Origin: Isoetes taiwanensis
Lineage: Eukaryota > Streptophyta > Lycopodiopsida > Isoetales > Isoetaceae
Assembly: GCA_021234155.1 (NCBI GenBank)
Contig: JAJEKV010000193.1
Location: 246,001 to 310,000, forward strand
DNA: 64,000 bases
Direction: 5' to 3'
The notes under the pieces were generated by a model. It was given only the letters and a program-made list of their open reading frames with translations. It was not told the DNA's origin and made no database searches. The position numbers and the translations under genes are program-made. The stretch's first letter is position 1; each line of letters begins with the position of its first letter. Positions 45,190-55,568 of this stretch are shown here, one piece after another.

Positions 45190-48100
45190 TGTGACGTTCC
45201 AAGTATTTATACGGCATACGTATAAATATATTGACACGTCACCCAGTACAGATACGCTACCATGGGGTACGGTAACCTAGGGGGTTGACCTAAAAGGGAT
45301 TAAATTAGCTATGCTAATTTAATTGTAAAGATAATAACCTACATTTAAGGGATTATTATTTACTAGTAATGGTGCCCAGCGTTGCTGGGCATAAGTTAAG
45401 AAGAACGTGTAAGTGATATTATTTAGGATTAGAGCTGTTCAAAGAATCATTTGTGCTTATGCTTATGCTTGTGCTCTTGAAGGTTTCAAGAGCTTAATGG
45501 CCTTTTTATCCAATTTTGCATTGTATCTCTACATGTTCTCATCTATCAGAAATGTATTGTATCGTATTTCTGCATCTTTTTCAATTTTTATTTTGTGGAG
45601 TGTGTGGGGTGTGTGGAGGTTCGATTCCTCCACCACCTCTTTATTTTGCTAGTTGAGGATGTTTGCCATGTGAACCGTGACAATTTTAATCCTTTTCAGG
45701 ATCTCAATGTCGAATGTTCTTTTATTTATCTCTTTTATCCTTTCCCGATCTCAATGGTTCAATGTTCTTTTATTATTCCATTTAAGTGTGTATTGCCACA
45801 TGTATAGTTGTATGGATCATACCATTGACTTAGCCTAGATTGAATGATAGTTCGTTAGAAATAGAGTCGCAAACTCCTAGGGGATCTTGCCTGGCAATAA
45901 AAACTTTGATTGTGGCCGCCACATCAGGAACTCTCGGGCTGTAATGGAATGTCAAAACCCAAAAACTTTGTTATTGGGCTTTTGCAATTCGTCCAGGTAT
46001 AAGAACTTCCAGCTCAGTGGAATCTGGGCCTTAGTAAAAAATTATCGTATGGCTCAAAACATTCAGGAATTCTTTCCCCCTCTTTCCCCCCCTTTTTTTT
46101 GAAGAGGGGATGCCTTCATATTTGAAGAGGTAAAGGTTTCGCATAGCTTATTATTTTTTGGCGTGTCTTTCATTTTCGTTTTGTATTATTTTTTGGCGTG
46201 TCTTTCATTTTCATTTTGTGATGTACGACCTACTTGTCCATGGTGAACTTGACCTACTTGTCCATGGTGAACTTGGCTTTAGTGTTTCTACCTATCTAAT
46301 GTTTGAGGGCACTCTAATATGACTAAGATCTTTCATGTGTGGAAGGGATCAATGGCATTTTGCCAATATTGTACCAATACTAATACGGCATGGACCTTTA
46401 TCGATGGCATGTTGGCATGTTGCCAACATTGTGCTAGTGCCTTAATTTTGCATTTTAAAGCTTTAAATTTGATAGATGTGTGGGCCCAATCAATAGAACA
46501 TAAGATGATGAAATTGTAAGTTGATGAAACCGTAAGCAATACAACATTTGTGCTGCAATTATTGCTGTTGTTCAGCTTTGTAGCTAAATTACGTGCATAC
46601 ATCAACAATAATATTCTGTTCAACAAATATGAAGTCAACGTTACAGTATTGAGCAATTGTTATTGCCTTGGCTGCAAAGAACTGTACCCTGCAATAGATT
46701 CATTGGACACGTTAGTTCAAACATAAGACATTGTTATTTCCAAAAGTAGCAATATGGGCAGAATAGATTTTCGTGTAATAAGCCAGACATTGGAGCTTGC
46801 AACATGGACAGGATAATTAAAGGGCGACAAAATTTTCCCATAATAAACCAATATCTTGAATGTTCACTTATATGCTGTATTATGTGGGCATGCATATTAT
46901 ATAAAATTACTGATGTTTTAGCATATATGCAAGATAGATTTTTCAACAAATTCATCAAATTGAGCTGCATAGAAGCACGACAGCAACAAAAGCCATATCT
47001 TTTTCATTATATCACGATGACTTTGTTACCCTGTGATGGCACTACAGGAAACCCCCCGGAAACCTTGCAAACACTTCAAAATCCTCCCAAACAATGCTAT
47101 GGGATTAAAAGGGATCAAATGCATGTTTACAGAATGTACACTGCCAAAGCATATGAAATGATATTTGAAATGCTATTGTATATGGTGTTTGAGCTTACAT
47201 GCTTGGAGATCGGTTTGTCACTGTCATCTATGTTGTGCGTCTGGCATGTTTAAGTATTACTATAGGCCCATTGACTAAAAAAATGAATAAGAAAATGAGG
47301 TCCCGTAGTGAAGCGAAACTCTGAAAAAGATCCCAAAAAAATGTGACCTATAAACTTTGGACACCTTATGAAAAGTCTAATACATGAAAAAAACTGCTCC
47401 ACATGAAGATAACCTGACCTGAATTCCATCTCGAATGCAATCATAAGAAATCTCAAGGACGGCAACATTTTGGCAAGACTTACAGTGTGCTTGCAGTTGC
47501 TTAGTAGCATGCAGCAGGACTCCTACGATCTAGATAGGCAGAAAACACAAAATTAAGCTTAATATATCTTCCAGATTATTCAATCTTGTATTTAATCATT
47601 AATTATCATGTGTGCATACATACTCATCATGAAGAACAATGACACACAATTGATCTGTCCAGACCAAGCTTCCTAGAGCAAATGGCAGCTATATAGAGTT
47701 GTACTTTCCAGATTTTAAGTTGAGCACATAAAAGAGACCATATTTTCAGTTGTACATGAAGATAACTCTTCTAATTTACAGATCTAACATGATAGATAAT
47801 AATATGCAACGCAAACATCAAGGCTAAAAAATGCATGTAAAAGGGACATGCATTCTTCTCAGACCAACTTAATAACCGGCTCTTCTCTAAGCAAGCACCA
47901 AAGCAAATATGCATGTAGAATGGGCGGAATATATATAATTCCTAAGCAAAAATGCAAGTACAAAAATACCTGTCTCATCAACACTAAGCCCGGATCGGCA
48001 AGACCTCCGATTTTATGTCCGTTTTGTAGATGCAAGCACATGTCCTTTTCTCGTAGTCCGCTTCATCCATGATCATTCATAACATAAAAAACTTTGTGCA

Positions 48101-49930
48101 AGCTTCAAGCGAGCAAAGGAATTTTGAAACCGCCTTTGGAAGTCTCGGAAGGGCAAAGGAATTTTGAAACCATCTCATTTCTGGGGAGGTCTCGGGCGTC
48201 CAAATCGGCATCGAAGTTCTTCAAGATCATCATTCTATTAACTCAAATGGTGCTATCTTCTTGATGCAATGAGAGACATTTGAAGAAGAGCTCCCATGGC
48301 CAATAAAGCCTGCTGCACTCCAGTGACAAAGCATCCAAAACTCTTTCACAAAACAGATAGCCAATCTCCCAAGGTAAAACATTGGGCTACGCCGAAATAG
48401 TTCGACAGCCTCGCGGTAGCATAGCCCAGTTCGATGGCCGCCTAAGTACATCTGTTTTCTTTATTTTTGGACCGTCAAATCTGCTCGTCTAATCCTAGCC
48501 GTCAAAATTAGGGCGTGATTCAAGACACACTCTATAACATTATTATATAAGATAAAGGATAATTAAGCTAATTATCCTTTGGGAAGGCGCCACCTGGCCA
48601 AACCCGATTGGCCAGCATGGTGAATGCTATTTTGGACCAATAAGGTGGATCACCACCCCCATATCCACCATAATCGACCTGAGCTGAGCGCCTACCTTGT
48701 GACAAGCTAAGCGCCACCTTGCCCAAGTACTTGCACCTGTGTGATCAGAGCTGAGCATCGAGTTCCAGAAGGATGGAGGCACCAAACGATAATGGGTCGA
48801 GCAGGAATACAGGTGGGTGGTTAGTGTAGTTTGAGAATTCTAGGGTAGCGTCCCTTTTGGGCACTTGTGTGTTGTCTTGTCTGTTCTCTCTGTGCTTTTA
48901 TTCGTAGGAACTAACCCTTGGTTGAAAAGGTAAGTTCTCTTTATATTTTGATTCTGGTTTTGCTCTCAAAGGATGGATTGATAGTTCTCTGCTTAGTTAA
49001 GCACTCCCGAGATGGGGGATTACGGGGGGTAGAGACCTCTGAGCCCATATGTTGTAGTATGCTCCTAGATAGAGCCCTGTATTATCCCAATATTGCGGCC
49101 TGTGTACAAGAGACCACCGGGTCGTAGACGCTATGGTCTGGCTTAGCACAGAGAAGGGACGCAGTGGTGAAGTGGGGGTGGGGTCTTGCACGAACATAAA
49201 AGGCTCCTGAGACTCCTACAGTGGGCTAGGCCCGATAGCCGGTCACGTAGAGGGTCGGGTATGGGTCTGACACTCCCTGGGTGTAGAGGTGTGACCCGTA
49301 TGGGGCACCTTGCACTTTGAGTAGATTTAGGGTGAGTAAGTTAGCAGTCACGCGGGGGGTCACTGATGCGCACGTATTCTCTAGCTCACCCATGGAACCA
49401 CCGTGATCCCGGAAGGGGACGCTTCCCTTTTTCATCGGACCGGGCGTCATGAACCCCGGAGTAGACTCAAAGGGTGATACCTTGAGTTTGCGTCTCCGGA
49501 AGGCTATAGCGAAGCCATAGCGTGGATCGACCCATCTGCAAAGTGTGCACAGGAGGGGCAGATGGAGTGGACAACCCTAGCCGATGTTCTATGCCAGCCA
49601 ACGCCATGTTAAGATTCGGTCTACTGATCTCTTGAGACCTAGCCGTCAGTCGATCCTCACTGGAGTCTGAGCCGGGGTAGAACCATGGGTTTGGGGTGTT
49701 TCTTAGGTTTAGATGCATATTCTTTGCCGTTGGTACTTGGATGGATGCGCCACCCTTCATGGTGGTTATTTATATATATATGATTTATGCTGTGTGCTAA
49801 CCCTTGTATTCATGCTTCCGCGACGTAGGAGCCCATCGAAGGCGTGGGCCGAATGACACCTCCGTGTCCTTCACTTGAGCATCTCTACGTAGATACGGCC
49901 GGGGGTCGTATATATTCAGGGAGCATCACA
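45190..49930 (+). repeat. E2 5' LTR, interrupted by Helitron 1
   Basis: Removing the Helitron (45363-48552) leaves 1551 bp colinear with the 3' LTR. It lacks two segments present in the 3' LTR: one copy of a 78 bp duplication, and about 75 bp near the end (between CTACGTAGAT and ACGGCCGGGG). Open frames at 48918-49127 and 49226-49760 are LTR shadows, not genes. Confidence 0.93.
45363..48552 (-). mobile_element. Helitron 1 (non-autonomous), empty site present in the window
   Basis: On the minus strand the element begins TCTTATATAATAATG (from 48552) and ends with hairpin GCCCAGC-AAC-GCTGGGC, then ACCATTA and CTAG (45366-45363). Flanks are ...TTATTTA / TAAAGG..., and the 3' LTR of E2 has the uninterrupted ATTATTTATAAAGGATAA at 60074-60091. 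Insertion between A and T without duplication, TC start, hairpin and CTRR end are all Helitron traits. No Rep/helicase is encoded. Inside are tandem duplications at 46149-46219 and 46229-46276. Confidence 0.95.
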
Positions 49931-49931
49931 G

Positions 49932-49943
49932 TGGTATCAGAGC
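49932..49943 (+). promoter_or_regulatory. E2 primer-binding site for tRNA-iMet
   Basis: TGGTATCAGAGC one base after the 5' LTR, the standard plant initiator-Met tRNA primer site. Confidence 0.95.
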
Positions 49944-50541
49944 CGTGATTTCGGTTACTCGAAATCATAGCACTGACCAAACCCTAACTCGCTAGTTCGG
50001 TAGTGAGAGAGAGTCTAAGCAAGAGTGATTGTTTAGTTCTTTGATGTTTGGTTTGGTGCTAGGTTAATGTAATAGACTGTAAGTCCTTAAGAAGTCTGGG
50101 GCGACTGGAAGACCCAAGTTTCGAAGAGCTATAACTTTTTGTAGGTAGCTCGGATGAAGGCGAAAATGGCTCCAATGGATCGGGCACCTCCCAAATACCC
50201 TAGGGGGCACGTCTCCCGAGGTAAAAAAAGACAACAGGCCGCCGAAAAATCAAAAGAGGCGCTGCTGTACTCAGAAAAAAAAAATTTATTATTTTTGGAA
50301 AAAAATTTAATAAAAAGTTAAAAGTTAAAATTTGAATTTTGAACTATCTTTTCGGACGTGTGCTTTCTCTGAGCGCCCTTTTCCGCCATAGCCGCCGGAC
50401 TTGAGCTCCAAACTCGCCATCGCTGACCTCCACGCCTCCCTTGCCCTACGCCTCAGCGCCCTTACTTACCCTTTAGTGCCGCCCATCCTCGCTTGAGCGC
50501 CTCACCTTCCTCTTCCCTTGCTGATCTCTGCTAGTGTAACC
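49944..50541. other. E2 leader
   Basis: Untranslated leader between primer site and first ATG. It ends in a CT-rich stretch. No gene. Confidence 0.6.
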
Positions 50542-51921
50542 ATGCCGCGCTTTAAGCTAACCGTGGACTTGAAGAAGTTGAGCGTGTTCCAGCTATTTGG
50601 CGCGCTAGTCGAGCATCTTGCCGACGATGACCCTATGATAGATACCATCCTTAATCTCTTTGTGAAGCACTTCATCGAAGGGCGAAGAATCCCTTACCCT
50701 ATCTTCCACTTCAACGAGCGTTTCCTCATAAAGTTGAACGACACAGCTCAGCCTTACACTCTCGTGGAGCAGCCGGACCGTGCATGGGCCGTGGTTAAGT
50801 TTTATCCCTCGCCAGGACTAGATGAGGACCCTGACGAGCTTATCCGGAATGAAGCCCAGAGAATCATGCATCTTGCAAGGATGGAAGACTTGCAGCAAAT
50901 AGCTAGTGCTCCACCAGACATAAGGAAGGACCGTTTCTATTACTTGGGAAAGGGCCGTATACTTACGTACCAAGAATACTTTAATCTTCCTACCGTCTCT
51001 TGGAATGAAGACCTTAACAGTTTCATCTTTGAAAATGTTCCGCCAAGGTTTAGTCAATGCCACCTGGAATCCGTGCAGGAGGACATGCAAGCACGACCGG
51101 ACAGGTACCATACTGAGATTGCCCGGAGCATTCAAATGCGTCTGGACAAAGAGGCCAGAGATGAAGAGCGAGAGCGGCTCCAAAAGGAAGAAGAGGACCC
51201 TCATAGCCAGCAGAGCGGGAATCAAGAGGGGGGCCAGCAAGATCACCAGCAGATTGACCAGCAGCAGAACCCAGATGTTGACCAGCAGCAACATCAGGAT
51301 GTTGGCCAGCAGGAAGGTGCTGCCCAAAACGTTAACCCCCAGGGGGACCAGGATATGCCTGACAACGTGAATCAATCGGTAGACCCACAGGGAAACCCCA
51401 CTAAGAGGCAGCAGTGGGAGCGGGGTAACCGGACATTGAAGAGAAAGAGTACCAAACCCGTGAAGGGTGGGGTGAACTATAAGACCCGACTGCAGCACGA
51501 TGCAACAATTGCCAAGAAGACATCGGCTCAGAGACGAGAGCAGATCGTTCAGCGGACAAAGCATCCCTCAACCGGCGGGAAATCCATTCCGTCGCTTAAG
51601 GCGACCCTTAAGCCGCGGAAGCCCCATAGGTATCGGCCGGGCACGGTAGCACTTCGGGAGATACGTAAGTATCAGAAGTCTACCGAGCCATTGATTCGTC
51701 GGCTCCCCTTCCAACGGCTTGTACGGGAGATCGCCCAGGAATTTAAAACCGACCTAAGGTTCCAAGCTTTTGCGATCCTCGCCCTCCAGGAGGCTACCGA
51801 GGCTTACCTCGTCGAACTTTTCAGTGACGCAACCTTTGCGCCATACACGCAAAGCGGGTCACTATCATGCCCAAGGACCTCCAGCTGGCACGAAGGATCC
51901 GAGGGGATTTTAGGTGATTAA
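50542..51921 (+). pseudogene. E2 ORF-A: unknown N-terminal domain fused to histone H3-like domain
   Basis: The ATG at 50542 (AACCATGCC) starts a frame of ~460 codons. Residues 1-200 ([32 protein letters not shown]) match no family I know. Residues ~200-310 are charged then Gln/Asn-rich. From ~residue 325 a basic tail leads into an H3 domain: QRTK...[41 protein letters not shown] and [19 protein letters not shown] one-base deletion near 51831 shifts the last part; the other frame retains [14 protein letters not shown] and RRIRG and stops a few bases earlier. The fold core is full length without the loop-1 insertion typical of CenH3, so it resembles canonical H3. The N-tail is shortened. It lies upstream of gag, where Ty3/gypsy elements normally have nothing. 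Confidence 0.9.
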
Positions 51922-52161
51922 GCGACCGTCTTTTTCTGTTGTAAAAATTTCTGTAACTTATCCATGGACTAGTCCCATTTTTGGGTTGTGAATATAAAAA
52001 CAACTTTTTGAAAATATATTGTTAATTAAATAATAATTTTTTTAATAATAACTTTGGGAAACGTGCCAAAAAGTATAAAACCCCTTTTTGGCCATTAGGG
52101 TTTCATTTTTTTCCTTCTTGCTTCAGCGCCTCCTTTCTCCTCCTTTGCGCCCTCACCCCTC

Positions 52162-53550
52162 ATGGCTCGCCCAACCTTGCAGCAGTGGTATTTGAACGGA
52201 GAGCATTGGGACCCTGCGGTTCCCTTTGATCTTCTTCACCCCTACCTGCTCCAGCAGGTAGATCTTATCTCCAACATGCAGGCCCATCCAGATTATGCCG
52301 CTTTTCTTCAGTTTTATTGTGAGGAGATTGTACCTGCATGCGTTTACAACGAAGAGGATGTGCAGCTCTATCTTGACTTCCACGCCCTGCACCAGATGTT
52401 AGGGGGTGATGAGCATGCCCGCAACGTCATCAAGGGCATAAGAAGGCGAGGGATCGACCTCCCTATTGTTACAATAGATCGGGAAATTTGTTTTGAGGCC
52501 CGATTTGCACTGGCTATTATCATGGACCAGTACATAGAGGATGAGGAGATACCTGCTGAGCATTCTTCTACGCCTCTACCTTCTGACCCGGAAGATGACG
52601 AAGTCGTCGAAGAGCAGGATTTCGTAAGATGGAAGGAACTCGCCACTGAAGCCCCTGCCAACCGACAGAAAGCCCTCAAGCTCGAAGGGCTAAACCTTCT
52701 TCCTACTGTACTCTTGAATAACCAAGAGTACCTGATTTTTGAGGATATCATGTGGGCTTACCGCGTTCTTACTGGGATCCGCCGCAAGAAGATAGAGGTT
52801 CTCTATGACCTTGCGGAGTACTGCCAAGATGACTTCATCGACTTCACCACACCAGTTGTGAATCCTTCACCAGTTGAGCACTTATTGGCATATCGGCCTG
52901 AAGAACAAGAGCCTGTTGAGACTCTTTTATCACTTCGCCAGTTCTTACTGAGTGACACACCACAGCCTCCAGAGGAGCATTTTGCGGCTCAGATGCGGCC
53001 CCCTCTCCCAGACCTGCCCTTGCAAATTACTATGGGAGAGGTGGATCAGGACAAGGAAGACCTTTGGGACACCAAGGTCAGCCTTAAGGACGACAGAGAA
53101 GAAGAAGAGGAGGAGAAGCTTCCCGTCAACTTAGAAAAAGAAGCGGAGACCTCCACCGACCCTCAGGTTAGGGCAATGGGCAACCATGTGGCCCGATTCT
53201 TTCTTTCAGCCTTCCGCCAAGGAGAGGTACTATTTTTCTCCAAGAACCTAGGGCCTTCCTCTGAAGCTTCTTGGTGGGCGCTTCGAGCCATATCCACTTC
53301 AGCGGGCCATAAGAAGATTGATTATCACGTCACCACCATTACTTTGGTCCGTAGGGATTTGGCTATGGCAGCATTGGGGGATGTGGCGGGCTGCGCTAAC
53401 ATGCGCCTCCTTGTGGCGGCACCTTTGGCTACTTGCTTGCCACCCGAGGCAGCAGCTCGAGCCGCCCTCTCTGCTAGCCCTAGCGCCACTTTGATGCGTT
53501 ATCGTCCACCTCCTCAGCCGATGGACGAAGACGAGGGACCTAGCTCCTAA
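52162..53550 (+). CDS. E2 ORF-B: unrecognised 462-residue protein
   Basis: Clean frame from ATG 52162 to TAA 53550. Features: aromatic/acidic N-terminus (TLQQWYLNGEHWDPAVPF), several acidic stretches (SDPEDDEVVEEQDF near residue 145; DDREEEEEEKLP near 312), an Ala-rich hydrophobic C-terminal region without a clear membrane helix, and a Pro-rich tail. No zinc finger, protease or nuclease motif seen. It sits between ORF-A and gag with ~240 bp AT-rich spacers, which might be introns. Function unknown; it may be a transduced host gene or an element-specific accessory protein like the ORF1 of Ogre/Tat elements, to which I see no similarity. Confidence 0.7.
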   Translation: MARPTLQQWYLNGEHWDPAVPFDLLHPYLLQQVDLISNMQAHPDYAAFLQFYCEEIVPACVYNEEDVQLYLDFHALHQMLGGDEHARNVIKGIRRRGIDLPIVTIDREICFEARFALAIIMDQYIEDEEIPAEHSSTPLPSDPEDDEVVEEQDFVRWKELATEAPANRQKALKLEGLNLLPTVLLNNQEYLIFEDIMWAYRVLTGIRRKKIEVLYDLAEYCQDDFIDFTTPVVNPSPVEHLLAYRPEEQEPVETLLSLRQFLLSDTPQPPEEHFAAQMRPPLPDLPLQITMGEVDQDKEDLWDTKVSLKDDREEEEEEKLPVNLEKEAETSTDPQVRAMGNHVARFFLSAFRQGEVLFFSKNLGPSSEASWWALRAISTSAGHKKIDYHVTTITLVRRDLAMAALGDVAGCANMRLLVAAPLATCLPPEAAARAALSASPSATLMRYRPPPQPMDEDEGPSS

Positions 53551-53757
53551 GCAATTGTACTATGCAATTTGCATTTGGAATGGTTATAAAATTTTCATTG
53601 GCGATTTCTTAAGCCATGTGTTATCCTTTATGATTACTGTCTATTGTATCAATCAATACATAATGCTAAAATAATTTTGAATAAGTCTCTTCCATGATGC
53701 GTCATTATATCTCTTGGAATTGTTTAGTGCTATATATTCATTCTGCCGTTTTGCAGA

Positions 53758-54286
53758 AGAAACACTAGAGGAGTACGAAGAGAGAATCACGGACCAGATA
53801 TTGAGGGATGACCAGGGACCCCCTGAACAAGATTATGGCCAAAGATATGGAGAGTATCCGGAACGAGAGAGTGAAGATGAGATGGAGGAACTTGCACAGC
53901 CAGAAGAACCTTATGATCCCGACAAGGGGATGGAGATAGTTACCCTCCTCCGGGAACGGGCCTATGACGACCTGAAACGGACCCTTTGCCGCACATGGGA
54001 CTATTGGAATATGTCCAGACATGAAGCTTTCGAGGATGCCAACGACCATCTGTGGCAAATCTTCTACGCATTAAGGAGGCTTTTCAATCTCCTCATCATT
54101 AGCCCCACCTGGGATTATCAACCTGTCATCATCCAGGCCTCGTCAGAGCTGTACGTGAAAGTGTTCGCTATTCTGTCATGTACCCTTTTGCGAACCCCTA
54201 GGTCCGGACCCTTCAGTTTTGTGTTCCTATGTTTCAGTATAACTAATGAAGTGGTCCTGTATAAGATCCACCTGTGTATTCTATAA
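53758..54286 (+). CDS. E2 ORF-C: unrecognised acidic ORF, probable exon
   Basis: A TTTTGCAG splice-acceptor-like sequence precedes 53758, and the frame (EETLEEYEERITDQ...) has no good ATG before MEELAQPEEPYD, so this is likely an exon. It is acidic and then becomes helical with Trp/Phe (WQIFYALRRLFNLL). The tail after ~54180 is hydrophobic and may be intron read-through. Not recognised. It may be part of gag's N-terminus if spliced to 54475, where CTCAATATAG resembles an acceptor. Confidence 0.5.
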
Positions 54287-54474
54287 CTCTAAGTTTATAA
54301 CTACTTTCAGTGTGAAGTTTTTCAATGTACCAGTTGTTTTGACTTATAATTAAAATCTTTCCGTCGTCTTACGTTATTCACTTTGTTTTTTTCCCGACAA
54401 TATCTAAAATGATCTTGTTGTGAGACTTGATGTTGATTGAAATTCTGCTTATATCTTGTTATGCTCAATATAGA

Positions 54475-55568
54475 CGGTGCACGTAACGCCGCCTGGCAGA
54501 CACCCTCAAATGCCAGTAGGTTAACACCTGAACAGGAACTGATGTTAATGAAAAGGCAGCTAGGCGAGTTACAGACCTATATGTTGCATGCCAATCCACC
54601 CCAGCATTCAAGAAGACGGACCGGAATTACCACAACCGCCGCCAAGTCCACCTACACAGCACCCGTCCCCACCGGAGACTAGCCCTGCACCTGTAAAGAG
54701 GAGGCCCCATGCCAAACGTTGTCGGAGCTCCTCCAAGGATAGCGCCACCTCCTCGCACTCGGCCACTTCGGTGTCCTCTGACTCGTCTGCATCATCTGGT
54801 GACCATACAAAGCGCCGGGACAAGGAGTACCGTAAAATGGTTGACACGGCCATAACCAGTATATGGAAGAATAGGAAACTGGCCCAGTTTGATGGAAAAT
54901 CTAGAGGTGGACTGAATGCAGAGTCCTGGCTCGACGAGATGAAGGAGTTTGGTCGTTCCTATGGCATGACAGAAAAGGATACAGGAAAGGTTGCTACCAC
55001 AAATCTTACAGGGGCTGCCCGTATTTGGTGGAAGGGCTATGCCAGAGCCAAGCATCTAGACAGGAGCATATGCAACTTTAGGAAATTTGCCAAGGCTTTT
55101 AAGTCGCATTATGTGCCTCGTGCGCACAAATGCCAACAGATCCAGACCTTCTACAGGTTAGAGCAGAAGGGAATGTCGGTTCAGGCCTACACGGATGAGT
55201 TCATGCGCTTGAGACTGTATGTACCAGGTATGAATGAAAAGAGGGCAGTGGAAGGTTATATTGAAGGATTGGCCCCATCAATCAAACGAATGGTTAAGGC
55301 CATAGACCCGAAATCAGTTGTAGAGGCTGAGGCTAAAGCATTGAGCCTCGAGGAGGACACACCAAGGAATCAGTATCCGCGTCCTGCTCCTTACTCGCAG
55401 CCGCGGCCGTCCACACCTTACAAACCCCGCTCCCCAAGTCCGGGGCCCTCTCAGCAGAGCTCTTATGGCCGCCAGGAAAAGAAAGTCACCTTCAGCGCGC
55501 CCGACAAACAGACTAATGTCGGTAAGGAAGTTCGGAACCTTTTACAGTCTATCCCTAAAGAGGCTTGA
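54475..55568 (+). pseudogene. E2 gag core
   Basis: After a helical N-terminal stretch (LTPEQELMLMKRQLGELQ; one-base frameshift near 54597) comes a Pro/Ser/Lys-rich linker, then the retrotransposon gag domain: KLAQFDGKSRGGLNAESWLDE, LTGAARIWWKGY, FYRLEQKGMSVQAYTDEFMR, and a Pro/Ser/Tyr-rich tail. The zinc knuckle [14 protein letters not shown] lies just beyond a TGA at 55566-55568, in the same frame. Gag builds the particle and binds RNA. Confidence 0.9.

Noticed and set aside
48918-49760. Open frames in the E2 5' LTR, repeated at 60446-61252
   Set aside because: They lie wholly inside LTRs, are not conserved as frames between the two LTRs and have no domain.
51600-51921. Centromeric histone CenH3
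   Set aside because: Loop 1 has the canonical H3 length, and core residues follow canonical H3 rather than the divergent CenH3 pattern.
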